Shown here: piece after piece, positions 18,029 to 25,967 of the stretch | Layout of the letters: every line of letters begins with the position of its first letter | How positions within the stretch are numbered: the stretch's first letter is position 1 | Assembly (NCBI RefSeq): GCF_028618695.1 | Contig: NZ_JAQIVI010000034.1 | Coordinates: forward strand, 1-64,000 | Source of the DNA: Natrinema soli | Lineage (GTDB): Archaea; Halobacteriota; Halobacteria; Halobacteriales; Natrialbaceae | Length of the DNA: 64,000 nt | Reading direction: 5' to 3' | The notes under the pieces: generated by a model | Database searches by the model: none | What the model was told of the DNA's origin: nothing | What the model saw: the letters and a program-made list of their open reading frames with translations, nothing else | Made by a program: the position numbers and the translations under genes

Positions 18029-18630
18029 CGTGACGGTCGGCCTCGCAGGGGGCAACAAAGCAACCTCCGAGCGACCGGCAGACGCGACGGCCAGCGCTGT
18101 CTTTCGACTAGCGCTCTAAAGCCGTTGTGGTGACTAGCGTCGATTCCAAGACTTGAAATTATAATAACATTGGTATTGGTCCAGGAGAACACATTTCATG
18201 CCGCGTATACCCACACGCGACGCGAATCGATAGGCACCCGCCTACCACCAATTGCCCCGACTTCTCAACCCTGTCCGCGGTAGGATTCCCCTCCCGCCGT
18301 CGGACCTCCCGCTGGTTGAGTTTCCCTACTAACCACCCACCAATTTCTGTTGGCGGTGAACTCAACAGGATCGAGATCGTTAATTCACTTGTCGCGTCTC
18401 ATCCCGTCGCGACACGCCCACCGAAACCCTACCATCTACTCGCGGGCGTTTTCGAGACACTCGAGTTCCGAGTGACAGTCGCCGGGCCATGAAGTACTTA
18501 CCGTAGGTCGTGATAGGCCCAACTGTCGCGTCCGCTACACGCGCGACAATTACGATCATCCCGTCCGCCGTCAGTCGTTGCCCACGCTACGCCGGGCTCG
18601 TCGCTTTCCAGTTTTGGGAGACACCCCTCA
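18029..18630 (+). repeat. Conserved hairpin-rich non-coding block, copy A (inverted copy at 62725-63115)
   Basis: Reverse-complement similarity to 62725-63115 runs in order through four sub-blocks: CCGTGACGGTCGG to GCCGTTGTGGTG (18029-18130), CAATTTCTGTTGGCGGTGAA (from about 18341), GTCGCG-tctcatccc-(G)TCGCGAC (about 18393) and CATCCCGTCCGCCGTCAGTC to CTACGCCGGGC (about 18560-18600). Copy A has about 200 bp extra at 18131-18338. Stems GTCGCG/CGCGAC occur twice and are kept in both copies while the loops differ. There is no shared ORF. The other copy borders parA, so a replication or partition role is possible. Confidence 0.6.
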
Positions 18631-18725
18631 GTAGAGACTCAGATGCCGCAATGAACTAAGCAACGAGGTTGGTATCGAACAAAAGGGGCAGATCAGCTTC
18701 TCTCGCAGTTTTCTAAGAGTGCTTA

Positions 18726-19031
18726 TTAGGCTTGGTGAATCGACTGGACCTCAACCTCGCCAGTCCCTCGCACCACCACATCGTGCCCGGCATATTGGAA
18801 CTCCACTTTCCCCACAGAAGATTCAGAGCGTGACGTAAACAGGTCATTCAGTGCTTCCGGGTCAATAGCCTCGTATAGCGGTGGCAGTTCAGCGGGGTCG
18901 ACCTCCTCTGCATCGACAACCGCCGAAACGACGGCAAACACTGGTGTATTCTTCGAACCCTGCCCCCATTCGGGAGTGATCGAGTCTTCTGAAAATTCTA
19001 CCGTGTTATCCTGCGCACTTATCTCTGACAT
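18726..19031 (-). CDS. HalOD1 output-domain protein
   Basis: 101 aa with an N-terminal acidic extension, then PVFAVVSAVVDAEEVDPAEL, PPLYEAIDPEALNDLF and VEFQYAGHDVVVRGTGEVEV, which is the complete HalOD1 pattern. It is probably a cytoplasmic signalling adaptor. It lies opposite the PadR gene at 19212 with a divergent 180-bp gap. Confidence 0.85.
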   Translation of the reverse strand: MSEISAQDNTVEFSEDSITPEWGQGSKNTPVFAVVSAVVDAEEVDPAELPPLYEAIDPEALNDLFTSRSESSVGKVEFQYAGHDVVVRGTGEVEVQSIHQA

Positions 19032-19211
19032 TGTCCGTTCGACTATGATCTGCTATAAAAGGCTTGCCAAACTATCTTGATATCCATTGGGAATTGTCAG
19101 AGATTGTTGGACAGCCGTCTGGTGAATCTGGCGGTTTCATACATTATAATTCCCTAGGAATACGAGACTGGTACTCCTATTATTAAGCCGCTGACAGCCA
19201 CGAGGTTTAAT

Positions 19212-19583
19212 ATGTACGATCTCACCGGATTCCAGCGCGACTTGCTGTACGTTGCGGCAGGACTCGAGGAGCCACACGGCCTTGCGATCAAGGACGAACT
19301 CGAGAACTACTACGAGAAGGAGATCAATCACGGCCAGCTGTATCCAAATCTGGATACACTCGCCGACAATGGCCTCATCGAGAAGGTGCAGGCCGATCGC
19401 CGCACCAACGTCTATTCCGTAACCCGGCGTGGAGAACGGGAAATGGAGGCTCGCCGTGACTGGGAACAACAGTACGTGGACGACCTACCTCTGCATAGAC
19501 TCAGTACTTCACAAAGACGGTTAGTTGAGTCGTCTACTTGCTTCTTGGAGTGCACATCCTCAGCAAGCAGACGTTCTAACTGA
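19212..19583 (+). CDS. PadR-family transcriptional regulator with MITE-altered C-terminus
   Basis: 123 aa. Residues 1-93 match the compact haloarchaeal PadR winged helix (MYDLTGFQRDLLYVAAGLEE, LAIKDELENYYEKEI, YPNLDTLADNGLIEK, TNVYSVTRRGEREMEARRDW). The normal end, about 95 aa, is replaced by 30 Ser/Arg-rich residues encoded by a MITE inserted at 19501. The DNA-binding part is intact, so it may still function. It is a paralogue of 20362-20649. Confidence 0.8.
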   Translation: MYDLTGFQRDLLYVAAGLEEPHGLAIKDELENYYEKEINHGQLYPNLDTLADNGLIEKVQADRRTNVYSVTRRGEREMEARRDWEQQYVDDLPLHRLSTSQRRLVESSTCFLECTSSASRRSN

Positions 19584-19599
19584 CTTTGTGAGGTACTGA
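19501..19599 (+). mobile_element. About 99-bp MITE with ISH3-like terminal repeats
   Basis: Left end CAGTACTTCACAAAG (19502-19516) and right end CTTTGTGAGGTACTG (19584-19598) are inverted repeats matching 14/15, extending inward to GGTTAG/CTAAC. The inner sequence keeps the GTCTACTTGCT and AGCAAGCAGAC arms seen at the ISH3 left ends at 11190 and 13025. It is inserted into the 3' end of padR. Confidence 0.75.
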
Positions 19600-19622
19600 A
19601 TCTAGCAGTATCTCATTTTTAT

Positions 19623-19967
19623 CTATATCAACTCCTCTAGGCGTAGGTCGGAAAGTTCGTAGTTTAGATACACGGAGTCCTTCTCTTGGGAATATTCCAG
19701 GACATTCACTTCTACCATCTTAGGAATATGAGAATGATAGAGATCCAAATAGATCTCTTTCACATCTTCTCCTGAAACTTGAAGAAACGTATCAACATCG
19801 TATTCTAACCGTGCTACTTCGTCGGCTAGGTCGGCGAGTGCCATCGGAGTTTGATATCTCTCAAGGCAATACAGGGCAAATCGCCGCCGTTCATGTGACA
19901 GGATATTAAATAGAACATCATTGGTTAACTGACCATCTTCATCGTCATGGGAAATATCATCAAGCAT
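19623..19967 (-). CDS. Winged-helix protein of the DUF7344 type
   Basis: 114 aa. LTNDVLFNILSHERRRFALY followed by LADLADEVARLEYD is the typical start of these haloarchaeal HTH proteins. DLYHSHIPKMVEVNVLEYSQ gives the second helix and wing, ending in an acidic tail (YELSDLRLEELI). It is probably a cytoplasmic DNA-binding regulator of unknown target. Its N-terminus slightly overlaps the frame of the divergent gene on the plus strand. Confidence 0.75.
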   Translation of the reverse strand: MLDDISHDDEDGQLTNDVLFNILSHERRRFALYCLERYQTPMALADLADEVARLEYDVDTFLQVSGEDVKEIYLDLYHSHIPKMVEVNVLEYSQEKDSVYLNYELSDLRLEELI

Positions 19968-20018
19968 GTAAGCGTTGCCATGATGGGGGCTATTATAATA
20001 TTACCGGGTTATATAATG

Positions 20019-20273
20019 GAGTGTCGTGGGAAGCGGATAGAGGATAAAACGAGAGACATCACCTACACTGAACTAATGACGAGTGGCAAACCTGACACAC
20101 TGTCGATCCTGGCAGATCTCACTGGGTATCCTCGAGAGCGATTTGAATACACGGGCAAGATACGCGACCGCTCGGGGATGGAACCAACGCCGATCGTCGA
20201 CTGGGAACAGGAGGGTGCGTGGGACGATCTCGACGCGAGTGAGCTAGAAGACGACCCAGACGATGCAGACTGA
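20019..20273 (+). CDS. Hypothetical acidic protein
   Basis: About 84 aa if started at ATG 20019 (MECRGKRIEDKTRDITYTEL). The frame is open from 19947, but that leader is hydrophobic and overlaps the divergent HTH gene. ATG 20076 (MTSGKPDTLSILADLTGYPR) is also possible. It ends in a run of Asp/Glu typical of haloarchaea. It is followed by the PadR gene on the same strand with an 88-bp gap. No family is recognised. Confidence 0.55.
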   Translation, partial: ECRGKRIEDKTRDITYTELMTSGKPDTLSILADLTGYPRERFEYTGKIRDRSGMEPTPIVDWEQEGAWDDLDASELEDDPDDAD

Positions 20274-20361
20274 CAAATCCGGTATCGTCTAAATCTCCTA
20301 CCATGGCCGTTCCCCGTGCTGTTTTCGACACTATTATATCCTGATAGAACACCGAACAAAT

Positions 20362-20649
20362 ATGTACGATTTAACGGGCTTCCAGCGTGACCTGCTGTAC
20401 ACGATCGCCGGCCAGGACGAACCACACGGCCTCGCGATCAAGGACGAACTCGAGCAGTACTACGAGAAGGAGATCCATCACGGCCGACTCTACCCGAATC
20501 TGGATACACTCGTCGACAAGGGCCTCGTCGAGAAAGGTACGGCTGACCGACGGACGAACGTCTATACGCTCACGGCTCGTGGCCGCCGTGAGATCGAGGC
20601 ACGTCGCGAGTGGGAAGACCAGTACGGGGGCGAGCTACTATCAGAGTAG
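20362..20649 (+). CDS. PadR-family transcriptional regulator
   Basis: 95 aa, complete. MYDLTGFQRDLLYTIAGQDE, then LAIKDELEQYYEKEIHHGRL, YPNLDTLVDKGLVEKGTADR, TNVYTLTARGRREIEARREW make a winged helix with a C-terminal dimer helix, the short PadR form. It is convergent with the orc1 remnant. A truncated duplicate of this gene is at 9688-9888 and a full paralogue is at 19212. Confidence 0.88.
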   Translation: MYDLTGFQRDLLYTIAGQDEPHGLAIKDELEQYYEKEIHHGRLYPNLDTLVDKGLVEKGTADRRTNVYTLTARGRREIEARREWEDQYGGELLSE

Positions 20650-20756
20650 CAGACGATCGGCACAATGGGCCAACAGACGGCTCCTAACCCGCATCTATAC
20701 CACAATTCCGAGTTCTTTCAACGCGATCTCCCGAACTTCGTAGACGGGTTCGTACT
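20449..20756 (+). repeat. 308-bp direct repeat (copy 2) of 9688-9995
   Basis: The source-like copy: here the repeat lies inside an intact padR and runs into the orc1 remnant. See 9688-9995. Confidence 0.8.
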
Positions 20757-21130
20757 CCGGCCCGGATTTCACCATCAACTCATAGCGCTCGAGTTTCGGG
20801 AGCCACCCACGCAGCGTTCGATCGTAGACTTGGTTGGCCGCGCGCTCACAATACGCTTCATACACTCCACCGGTTGTCGCCGGATGGACATCCACCATGA
20901 CCTCGAGTACGAGTCGCTGGTCACGAGATAAATCCGAGAGTCGGGAGCGAGCCACGGCTTGGTCCGTGTCGGGTTTCGAGTCGTCGATCACAGCCCACGT
21001 GACTCGGTCGGCCGAGGCGTTTGCGGTATTCCGGACGCTGTGAGAGAGCAACGCGATCGCGTCGCAAGCATCTGAATCCGAACACCGGGCGATGTACTCG
21101 AGCTTGCCGCCACCGATCATGCCGGGTTCG
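20695..21130 (-). pseudogene. Orc1/Cdc6-like replication protein, C-terminal remnant
   Basis: The minus-strand frame has a lid-like helix (DACDAIALLSHSVRNTANAS), then DLSRDQRLVLEVMVDVHP, GGVYEAYCERAANQVYDRTL, RGWLPKLERYELMVKSG and an end at VREIALKELGIVV. This is the helical lid plus C-terminal winged helix of Orc1/Cdc6 origin-binding proteins. The AAA+ ATPase half is absent; the open frame upstream (to 21516) has unrelated composition. It is probably a relic of a former replication initiator. Assignment is by pattern, not alignment. Confidence 0.55.
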
Positions 21131-21149
21131 ACGCCGACACTCGCGGGTT

Positions 21150-21335
21150 TCTCGAGAATCGGGCGATCGAACACGCGGGGAAAGCGACGCTCACGCCTCG
21201 AGAGGATCGAAATCGAGACTATCTCGAGGAACTGACGGTGTTGATCGACGGCGTAGCCGGCGGCGGGATTCGGCTTTCGGAGCGGGATATCGTCGTTTCG
21301 GCGGATGCGGCGCGGAGTCTGGGGACGGTTCGATA
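21150..21335 (+). pseudogene. C-terminal fragment of an unidentified plus-strand gene
   Basis: An open frame without its start reads RAIEHAGKATLTPREDRNRD, then YLEELTVLIDGVAGGGIRLS and ERDIVVSADAARSLGTVR before TAG. The codon use and helices look genuine, but the N-terminus is lost at the junction with the orc1 remnant. No family is assigned. Confidence 0.35.
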
Positions 21336-21646
21336 GTAGGTGGTGTTTTTTGCGCGCGTGGTCTATAGGCCCGTCTATCGATCTGTTCTCGAGGCGGCAC
21401 GACGGCTGGTACTGTTTCGTCGTCTCCCGACATGGACAATCAGGTTGCACAATCCTACGTGACAAAATGGTCCGCTCGAGCGAGTTCCCACTGCTCCGGT
21501 GGTGCGATGGCGGCAATCACCGCGGGACCAAGCAACCGAAAATATCGATTGGCACTATCTGCTGAATAAGTGATTCTCTTCCACCGTAATCACTCATTTC
21601 CCTCCTCCTCAGAATATGTCATGAAAACTGATCATAAGCCGTTGTC

Positions 21647-21878
21647 GGCACTGTCTAGTTAAGCGATTCTAACGTCAAACGCCGTTTCAGCGTCTGTCGA
21701 AGCAACACCGATGGGATCTGGGACCATTACTGTTTATGGGACGTTTGCTGAAGCAGCCGAATTTTCGCTGCTCGTGGAACAGGGTCTCTTTATGTTAAAT
21801 CATAGATGGTAATTTCACAACCGATACCGTCACTTCATTGTCGTCCTGTCTTGCGGTTTCCCTTATCTAGACAGTACC
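21647..21878 (-). mobile_element. 232-bp MITE with IS6-type ends, copy 2 (inverted)
   Basis: It starts GGCACTGTCTAGTTAAGCG and ends TTATCTAGACAGTACC; it is the exact reverse complement of copy 1. Its left flank CCGTTGTC and right flank TCCTGGAT are the reverse complements of copy 1's left flank GACAACGG and right flank ATCCAGGA. The target duplications have therefore been exchanged between copies. The rest of 21336-22122 has no supported gene. Confidence 0.93.
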
Positions 21879-22122
21879 TCCTGGATTATGTTGTCTCTCT
21901 CGTTGTATTCCAACAGTTATTGAACCTTGGTACTTGTTGATAATAGCCTTCACGCTTTATTCCATAAGTCGGAAACGAATCAACTACACCCCCGTATTGA
22001 CCAGGCTATTAGGCGTCTCCCTCAACAAATATTGTACTTCAGAAGGTATTTAGTACCGATTTCATATAGAATATTACAGGCGACCCGAAGCAACCGGGAA
22101 AGAGGATCAATACAAGGTATGG

Positions 22123-22410
22123 ATGATCGATGATGAACTCGACGAGTTACGGTGGGCCGCTGCAAACCATCGCGACGATCTCTCAGTACGCAATAGACTG
22201 TTCTATCCCGTCCTCTGTGGCGTGGTGACCGGCGAGCCGGCACGAGAGCGCCTCGAGGCCGGGATGGATCGACTTCTCGAAGAAGGACTGGACTGTCGCT
22301 GCGTCGCGGACGACCCCTAGGTGGCCGTCGCCGAATCACGCCAACTCGTTGTCACGCTGGCCGCGGTCAGTCGGACGGAACGCGCCCGCGAGGTCCTCGA
22401 GGGTGGGTAA
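22123..22410 (+). pseudogene. Hypothetical gene with one in-frame amber codon
   Basis: MIDDELDELRWAAANHRDDL, then SVRNRLFYPVLCGVVTGEPA, RERLEAGMDRLLEEGLDCRC, VADDP, TAG (22318-22320), VAVAESRQLVVTLAAVSRTE and RAREVLEGG. Both sides of the TAG keep strong haloarchaeal coding character in one frame, so a single nonsense mutation explains the break. The protein would be 95 aa, acidic and helical, of unknown role. Confidence 0.6.
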
Positions 22411-22624
22411 AGGCCGGGAGAACCGGGTTGCTCAAGATTCTCCAAAGGATGTATAAATGAGGATAGGATTTATGCTATGTTGTATGTTAGCATCTAGCTG
22501 GCCTGCTTACAATGAGGCAGGTCACCTCAGCACCCGCGGCCTGTCAAAGTATCAGAAATCTCGGTACCACAGACCGTCGAAGACTGTAATTGGTCGAGAA
22601 TATCCTTTTTGACCGTGTTCAAGC

Positions 22625-22955
22625 AAAGAGAACCAGGTTTCTCGAGTCGTCAGCGCTGAAAAGCTACGTCGGAAGGGGAAACCGAGGTAGCTTAAATCCC
22701 CCTGCAGGGGGTTGAACAGGCAATGTCGACGTCCCCCCTGCATATGGATCATGGTACTGTGTCACAATGAAACCATATGCGAGTCGCGATCAAGTGGGTC
22801 CTATGGTTCGGGAGTGGATCTGTTCTCTCAGACCGTGGTCTCATAGTATCCAAACTCGTGGTATCACAACTCCAAATCACCCACTGTTTCCATGCTTTCT
22901 CTGGTTGTATTTTCTTTATCTACTAGATTGGCAGAGAGGTTTCACCCTGGTCAGT
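22625..22955 (+). ncRNA. Candidate structured non-coding element, copy B
   Basis: Homologous to 10350-10670. Stem 1 is AGCTAC...GTAGCT with inner CGG/CCG; stem 2 is the perfect CCCCCTGCAGGGGG. Conserved boxes (CTGCATATGGATCATGGTACT, GTGTCACAATGAA, CAAGTGGGTC, CTGGTTGTATTTTC) continue downstream. It overlaps the 3' end of the minus-strand C2H2 gene at its far end, so it may be the 3' UTR or an antisense RNA of that gene. Confidence 0.4.
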
Positions 22956-23257
22956 CTTTGTCCCACACCCACCAGCGGAGTCTCGTCATCAATGGAGCTT
23001 TTCTGTAGGATTTCTCGTCTTCGACGTACCAACGAGCGACCGATCGTTTCTCGGTATTCTTCGTCGGTCTTGTTGTCATTCTCCTCGTCACGATCGCGGC
23101 GCGACTGTCGGCCGGTTGCGGTATCAGACCAGTCGTCGCGCTGGTACTCACCAGCGTGCTCAGTGTGGATGTGTTCGGTTAGCTCGGGAATCGCGCCGAA
23201 CGTCCTCGAGCAATCGGGAAACGGACACTCATGTGTCTTGGCAGAGTTATCGCTCAT
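22916..23257 (-). CDS. C2H2 zinc-finger protein
   Basis: 113 aa from ATG 23257 (an in-frame ATG at 23272 is also possible). A single finger near the N-terminus, HECPFPDCSRTFGAIPELTE followed by HIHTEHAG, has two Cys, the conserved aromatic and Leu, and the paired His. The remainder is a charged Arg/Glu/Asp-rich tail. Small C2H2 proteins of this type are common on haloarchaeal plasmids; DNA or RNA binding is likely but unproven. Confidence 0.8.
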   Translation of the reverse strand: MSDNSAKTHECPFPDCSRTFGAIPELTEHIHTEHAGEYQRDDWSDTATGRQSRRDRDEENDNKTDEEYRETIGRSLVRRRREILQKSSIDDETPLVGVGQRLTRVKPLCQSSR

Positions 23258-23415
23258 GGAGCGATCTATCAATCGACTCGGGAAAGTCCTTGCTGGTCCT
23301 AGTGGACCATCCAGTAAGTTCCTACCCAGCTACGTAGCGAGTCTCACGGTAGACACGAGGAGGGGAGCACTCCGCTGCCAAGAGTCGCCCCCATCTATCA
23401 GTTCCCTAACTGGGT

Positions 23416-23538
23416 ATGGATTTACTGGCTCGTCCACTAGGTGCGACAGCCGTGGGACAGACGGTCTGGTCACGACGGGGGCTTGCGACAAAGCCACGAT
23501 CCGAAACGTCGACCTCGTTCTGTTCGGACTGTGAGTGA
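23416..23538 (+). CDS. Possible 40-aa peptide
   Basis: MDLLARPLGATAVGQTVWSR, then an Arg/Ser-rich part ending SFCSDCE. A CxxC pair sits at the end. There is no leader and no clear ribosome site, so this is only a possible gene. Nothing else is supported between 23258 and 23602. Confidence 0.25.
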   Translation: MDLLARPLGATAVGQTVWSRRGLATKPRSETSTSFCSDCE

Positions 23539-23602
23539 GACCAGCGACACGGTTCATGGCCAATTGACGAGCAGGAACTACACACCAATGCATCCGCCCG
23601 GT

Positions 23603-23643
23603 GGTGTTGTTCGCCCCTCTAAGAGGGGTAGAGGGTTTGAAAG
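23603..23643 (+). promoter_or_regulatory. Hairpin-SD leader 1
   Basis: GGTGTTGTT, a perfect hairpin CCCCTCT-A-AGAGGGG, and the ribosome site GTAGAGGG ending 8 bases before ATG 23644. First of twelve related leaders, all on the plus strand. Confidence 0.8.
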
Positions 23644-24111
23644 ATGTCGAGACAGGAATCGGTCAGTCGACTGGCGACCGCACAGGCACTCGAGACGTCG
23701 GTAAGCATTGAGGAGCGATTCCCGGCATGGGATTGTGAGCAGGGGAACGTCCGTCCGTGGGCGCTGGGCCGACAGCAGTGTGTCCTCTCGTTGGTTCGGT
23801 TCATTGTCGAGGAGATCGACGAGGCGACGTTCTCGACGCCGATGGAGGTGACGATCGCACCGACACCGGTGTACCAGCCATCGGCGAGCTGGCACGACCG
23901 CTTCGGCGGCACGTACCAAGTGGCCGTCTACCCAAACATGAATCCAGACTGGGGATCGATCGAAACTGAAGTCCCAACGCTCGAGGACGCACTCGAGGTC
24001 GCAGAAACCGTCTGCAGTGACCTCGAGGAGCAATACGATCTGCTGACGGACGATGAGCGAGTGAACGGCGAGGTCGCCCTCTCGTCGCGGGGACCGAAGC
24101 CAATCCACTGA
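23644..24111 (+). CDS. Island protein 1, unknown function
   Basis: 155 aa, acidic. Residues 1-30 carry SRLATAQALETSVSIEER, the middle has RFIVEEIDEATFSTPMEVTI and PVYQPSASWHDRFGG, and the end has a helix VPTLEDALEVAETVCSDLEE. It has no membrane segment, signal or cysteine motif. The start is fixed by leader 1. It is the first gene of the leader-bearing island, and all neighbours to 33.8 kb are on the same strand. Not a family I recognise. Confidence 0.75.
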   Translation: MSRQESVSRLATAQALETSVSIEERFPAWDCEQGNVRPWALGRQQCVLSLVRFIVEEIDEATFSTPMEVTIAPTPVYQPSASWHDRFGGTYQVAVYPNMNPDWGSIETEVPTLEDALEVAETVCSDLEEQYDLLTDDERVNGEVALSSRGPKPIH

Positions 24112-24143
24112 GTCGAAAGCTTCGCAACGAACGCACAGCCGGT

Positions 24144-24185
24144 GGCATTGTTCACCCCTTTGAGAGGGGTTGGAGGAGATCACAG
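24144..24185 (+). promoter_or_regulatory. Hairpin-SD leader 2
   Basis: GGCATTGTT, the arms CCCCT/AGGGG around TTGAG, then TTGGAGGAG and ATG at 24186. The ribosome site here is the canonical GGAGG. Confidence 0.75.
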
Positions 24186-24431
24186 ATGGACAAAGAACAT
24201 ATTCCCGGATACCTGCTGTGGGACGCGTGGAGCTGTTTCAGAAGCATCGACGAGGATCAGTTGAGCGAGAAAGATCGAGAGAGAAACGTTGATGGAGTGG
24301 CACTCCTTGAAGACGTATCGCTCTTGGAGAGTGGAGGACGCTCAGAATCCCTAGGGTCCAGCACGGCCGGGCGATTGGCCAGCCAAGCAATTGGCCCCGC
24401 CCGCCCGATACCCTTTTGGGTATGGATATGA
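24186..24431 (+). CDS. Island protein 2, unknown function
   Basis: 81 aa starting MDKEHIPGYLLWDAWSCFRS directly after leader 2. The first 55 residues are acidic and plausible. The last 25 (Ala/Pro/Trp-rich) overlap the mazEF operator palindrome and may be non-native sequence brought by a frameshift or fusion. Function unknown. Confidence 0.5.
   Translation: MDKEHIPGYLLWDAWSCFRSIDEDQLSEKDRERNVDGVALLEDVSLLESGGRSESLGSSTAGRLASQAIGPARPIPFWVWI
24408..24423. promoter_or_regulatory. Palindromic operator of the mazEF-like pair
   Basis: ATACCCTTTTGGGTAT is a perfect inverted repeat 20 bp before the antitoxin ATG, overlapping the expected TATA position (GGTATGGATATGATATG follows). Antitoxins of this fold normally repress their own promoter through such a site. 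Binding itself is inferred. Confidence 0.55.
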
Positions 24432-24442
24432 TATGAATATGT

Positions 24443-24712
24443 ATGGGCGAGGTAAAGAAACGACGTGTTGGCGACCGCGGGCAGATCACTCTCCCGAAGG
24501 AACTGCGCGAAGAATTTGACATTGGCGGCGGTGACGAGATAGAAATCCGAAAAGAGTCGGGGAAAATTGTTATCGAGAAACCGATCACTCGGGACGATCT
24601 AGCAGCCGGGTATCGTGCGCGGGCCGATCAGCTTCGAGACCTCCATGAGGAGATGGATGGCGTTTCGCAAGAGGCTGACGAGTATCTCGGCGACGTCCCG
24701 GACTGGGAATAA
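24443..24712 (+). CDS. AbrB/MazE-type antitoxin
   Basis: 89 aa. The N-terminal swapped-hairpin fold is clear: VKKRRVGDRGQITLPKELRE, then EFDIGGGDEIEIRKESGKIV, followed by a C-terminal acidic helix (RADQLRDLHEEMDGVSQEAD) that would block the toxin. Its TAA is directly followed by the toxin's ATG (24713), so the two are co-translated. A 16-bp palindrome lies upstream. It probably stabilises the replicon as a toxin-antitoxin pair. Confidence 0.88.
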   Translation: MGEVKKRRVGDRGQITLPKELREEFDIGGGDEIEIRKESGKIVIEKPITRDDLAAGYRARADQLRDLHEEMDGVSQEADEYLGDVPDWE

Positions 24713-25069
24713 ATGGAGGTACGCCGGGGAGACATCGTGATCGTTGAGCTCAACCCGACGAAAGGATCGGAGCAGCGGGGGACGCGACCATGTCTTGTCG
24801 TCCAGAATAACGTCGGGAACGAAAACGCACCCACAACGATCATCGTCCCGTTTACGACGTCGTTTGATGACGAGTTGTATCCGTTCGAAGTGCTCATAAC
24901 GGCCGATGAAAGCCACCTTCGCGAGGACTCCGTCGCGATGTGCAGTCAGATCCGAACTGTGTCGATCGAACACCGGATCAAAAACGTCGTCGGATCCGTC
25001 CCAGATGAGCGGATGAATGAGGTTGATAGCGCACTCGAGTATAGTCTCGGGTTGCGCGGCTCGTGGTAG
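24713..25069 (+). CDS. mazF: MazF/PemK-type endoribonuclease toxin
   Basis: 118 aa. VRRGDIVIVELNPTKGSEQR, GTRPCLVVQNNVGN, TTIIVPFTTSF and SVAMCSQIRTVSIEHRI show the complete MazF barrel with the RGDI, R-P and Q-I-R-T motifs of the active site. It starts immediately after the antitoxin stop. The family cleaves mRNA at short sequence motifs and is held inactive by the antitoxin. Confidence 0.93.
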   Translation: MEVRRGDIVIVELNPTKGSEQRGTRPCLVVQNNVGNENAPTTIIVPFTTSFDDELYPFEVLITADESHLREDSVAMCSQIRTVSIEHRIKNVVGSVPDERMNEVDSALEYSLGLRGSW

Positions 25070-25313
25070 TTTTCCGGACAACTAACACACCCGAGCAGGC
25101 CCTTCCCTCTCGTCTTTTGCGTGGGTGGCTGTTCTGGTGCGTCGTTTCTAGCCCACTCCACCCAACCCACCGTTTCCCACCCACCTCCAGGTCCCGGACT
25201 GCTCACTGCGCTCACTTCGCTCCCATCGGTCGCTGCGTTCGCTCGTTGTGCTGCCGGGCTTTCCTTGTTGGTTCTCGTTCACGCTTTGGACGTCCGCTCT
25301 CTGAACAGCCGGT

Positions 25314-25355
25314 GGCGTTGTTCGCTCCCTGAAAGGGGTAGAGGGATCAAAGACG
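25314..25355 (+). promoter_or_regulatory. Hairpin-SD leader 3
   Basis: GGCGTTGTTCGC, the arms TCCC/GGGG around TGAAA, then GTAGAGGG and ATG at 25356. The 25070-25313 gap before it is non-coding, with C-rich and GCTC-rich runs. Confidence 0.75.
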
Positions 25356-25577
25356 ATGCAAACTGCCAGCCGGATCACGAACCCACTCGCCGTTGAGTTC
25401 ACTACCGAAACCGATTCGACCGTCGAGCATTCCCGCTTCGGCGTATTCGACGCCCCTGAGCACACTAACACGAGCTGTGACTACTGTGGGAAGTTCGGGC
25501 TTGTTCCGACCCAGAGCTGTGAAACTGCCTGTGACCTCGGCGTTCAACTCATCTGCTCCGACTACGAGAGCGCGTAA
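25356..25577 (+). CDS. Island protein 3, small Cys-containing protein
   Basis: 73 aa. An acidic first half (NPLAVEFTTETDSTVEHSRF) is followed by a CDYCGKFG knuckle and two more cysteines (SCETACDLGVQLIC), so a zinc-binding fold is likely. Leader 3 fixes the start. It is followed 42 bp later by the SWIM protein gene. Role unknown. Confidence 0.7.
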   Translation: MQTASRITNPLAVEFTTETDSTVEHSRFGVFDAPEHTNTSCDYCGKFGLVPTQSCETACDLGVQLICSDYESA

Positions 25578-25619
25578 CTCGACACGATCGACCAGTCTAC
25601 CGGTAGTTACACCTGGCCC

Positions 25620-25967
25620 ATGTCTACATTATCATCAACACATCCGCTCGAGCGACTTGAACCGACCCAGCGGACGCTCCGACGTGCCCAGTACGAAGCC
25701 TTCGAGTTCGAACTTGTCGCGCAGGGCGTCCTCGTTCGCAACGCCAGTCACGCAAATCCCGAGGATCACGAGTATCTGGTCACGATCGAGGACGGCTTGC
25801 CGCACAGCTGTCCGTGTCCAGCAGACGAACACTACCAAGGTGCATGCAAACATCGGGTTGCAGTCGCGATCCGAACGTCCGTTCTCGAGGCTGCACGCAA
25901 CGCACAGCGGATTCGCGAACTCGAGGCTTGCGGGGTGCAGGCCACAGCGAATCCACCAGCGCCGTGA
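25620..25967 (+). CDS. SWIM zinc-finger protein
   Basis: 115 aa. The SWIM signature CPCP-x8-CKHRVAV lies near residues 63-80, preceded by EYLVTIEDGLPHS as in other haloarchaeal SWIM proteins. The first 25 residues are a charged helix (LERLEPTQRTLRRAQYEAFE). SWIM domains bind nucleic acid or protein partners. Such stand-alone SWIM genes are common on haloarchaeal plasmids; the target is unknown. Confidence 0.85.
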   Translation: MSTLSSTHPLERLEPTQRTLRRAQYEAFEFELVAQGVLVRNASHANPEDHEYLVTIEDGLPHSCPCPADEHYQGACKHRVAVAIRTSVLEAARNAQRIRELEACGVQATANPPAP

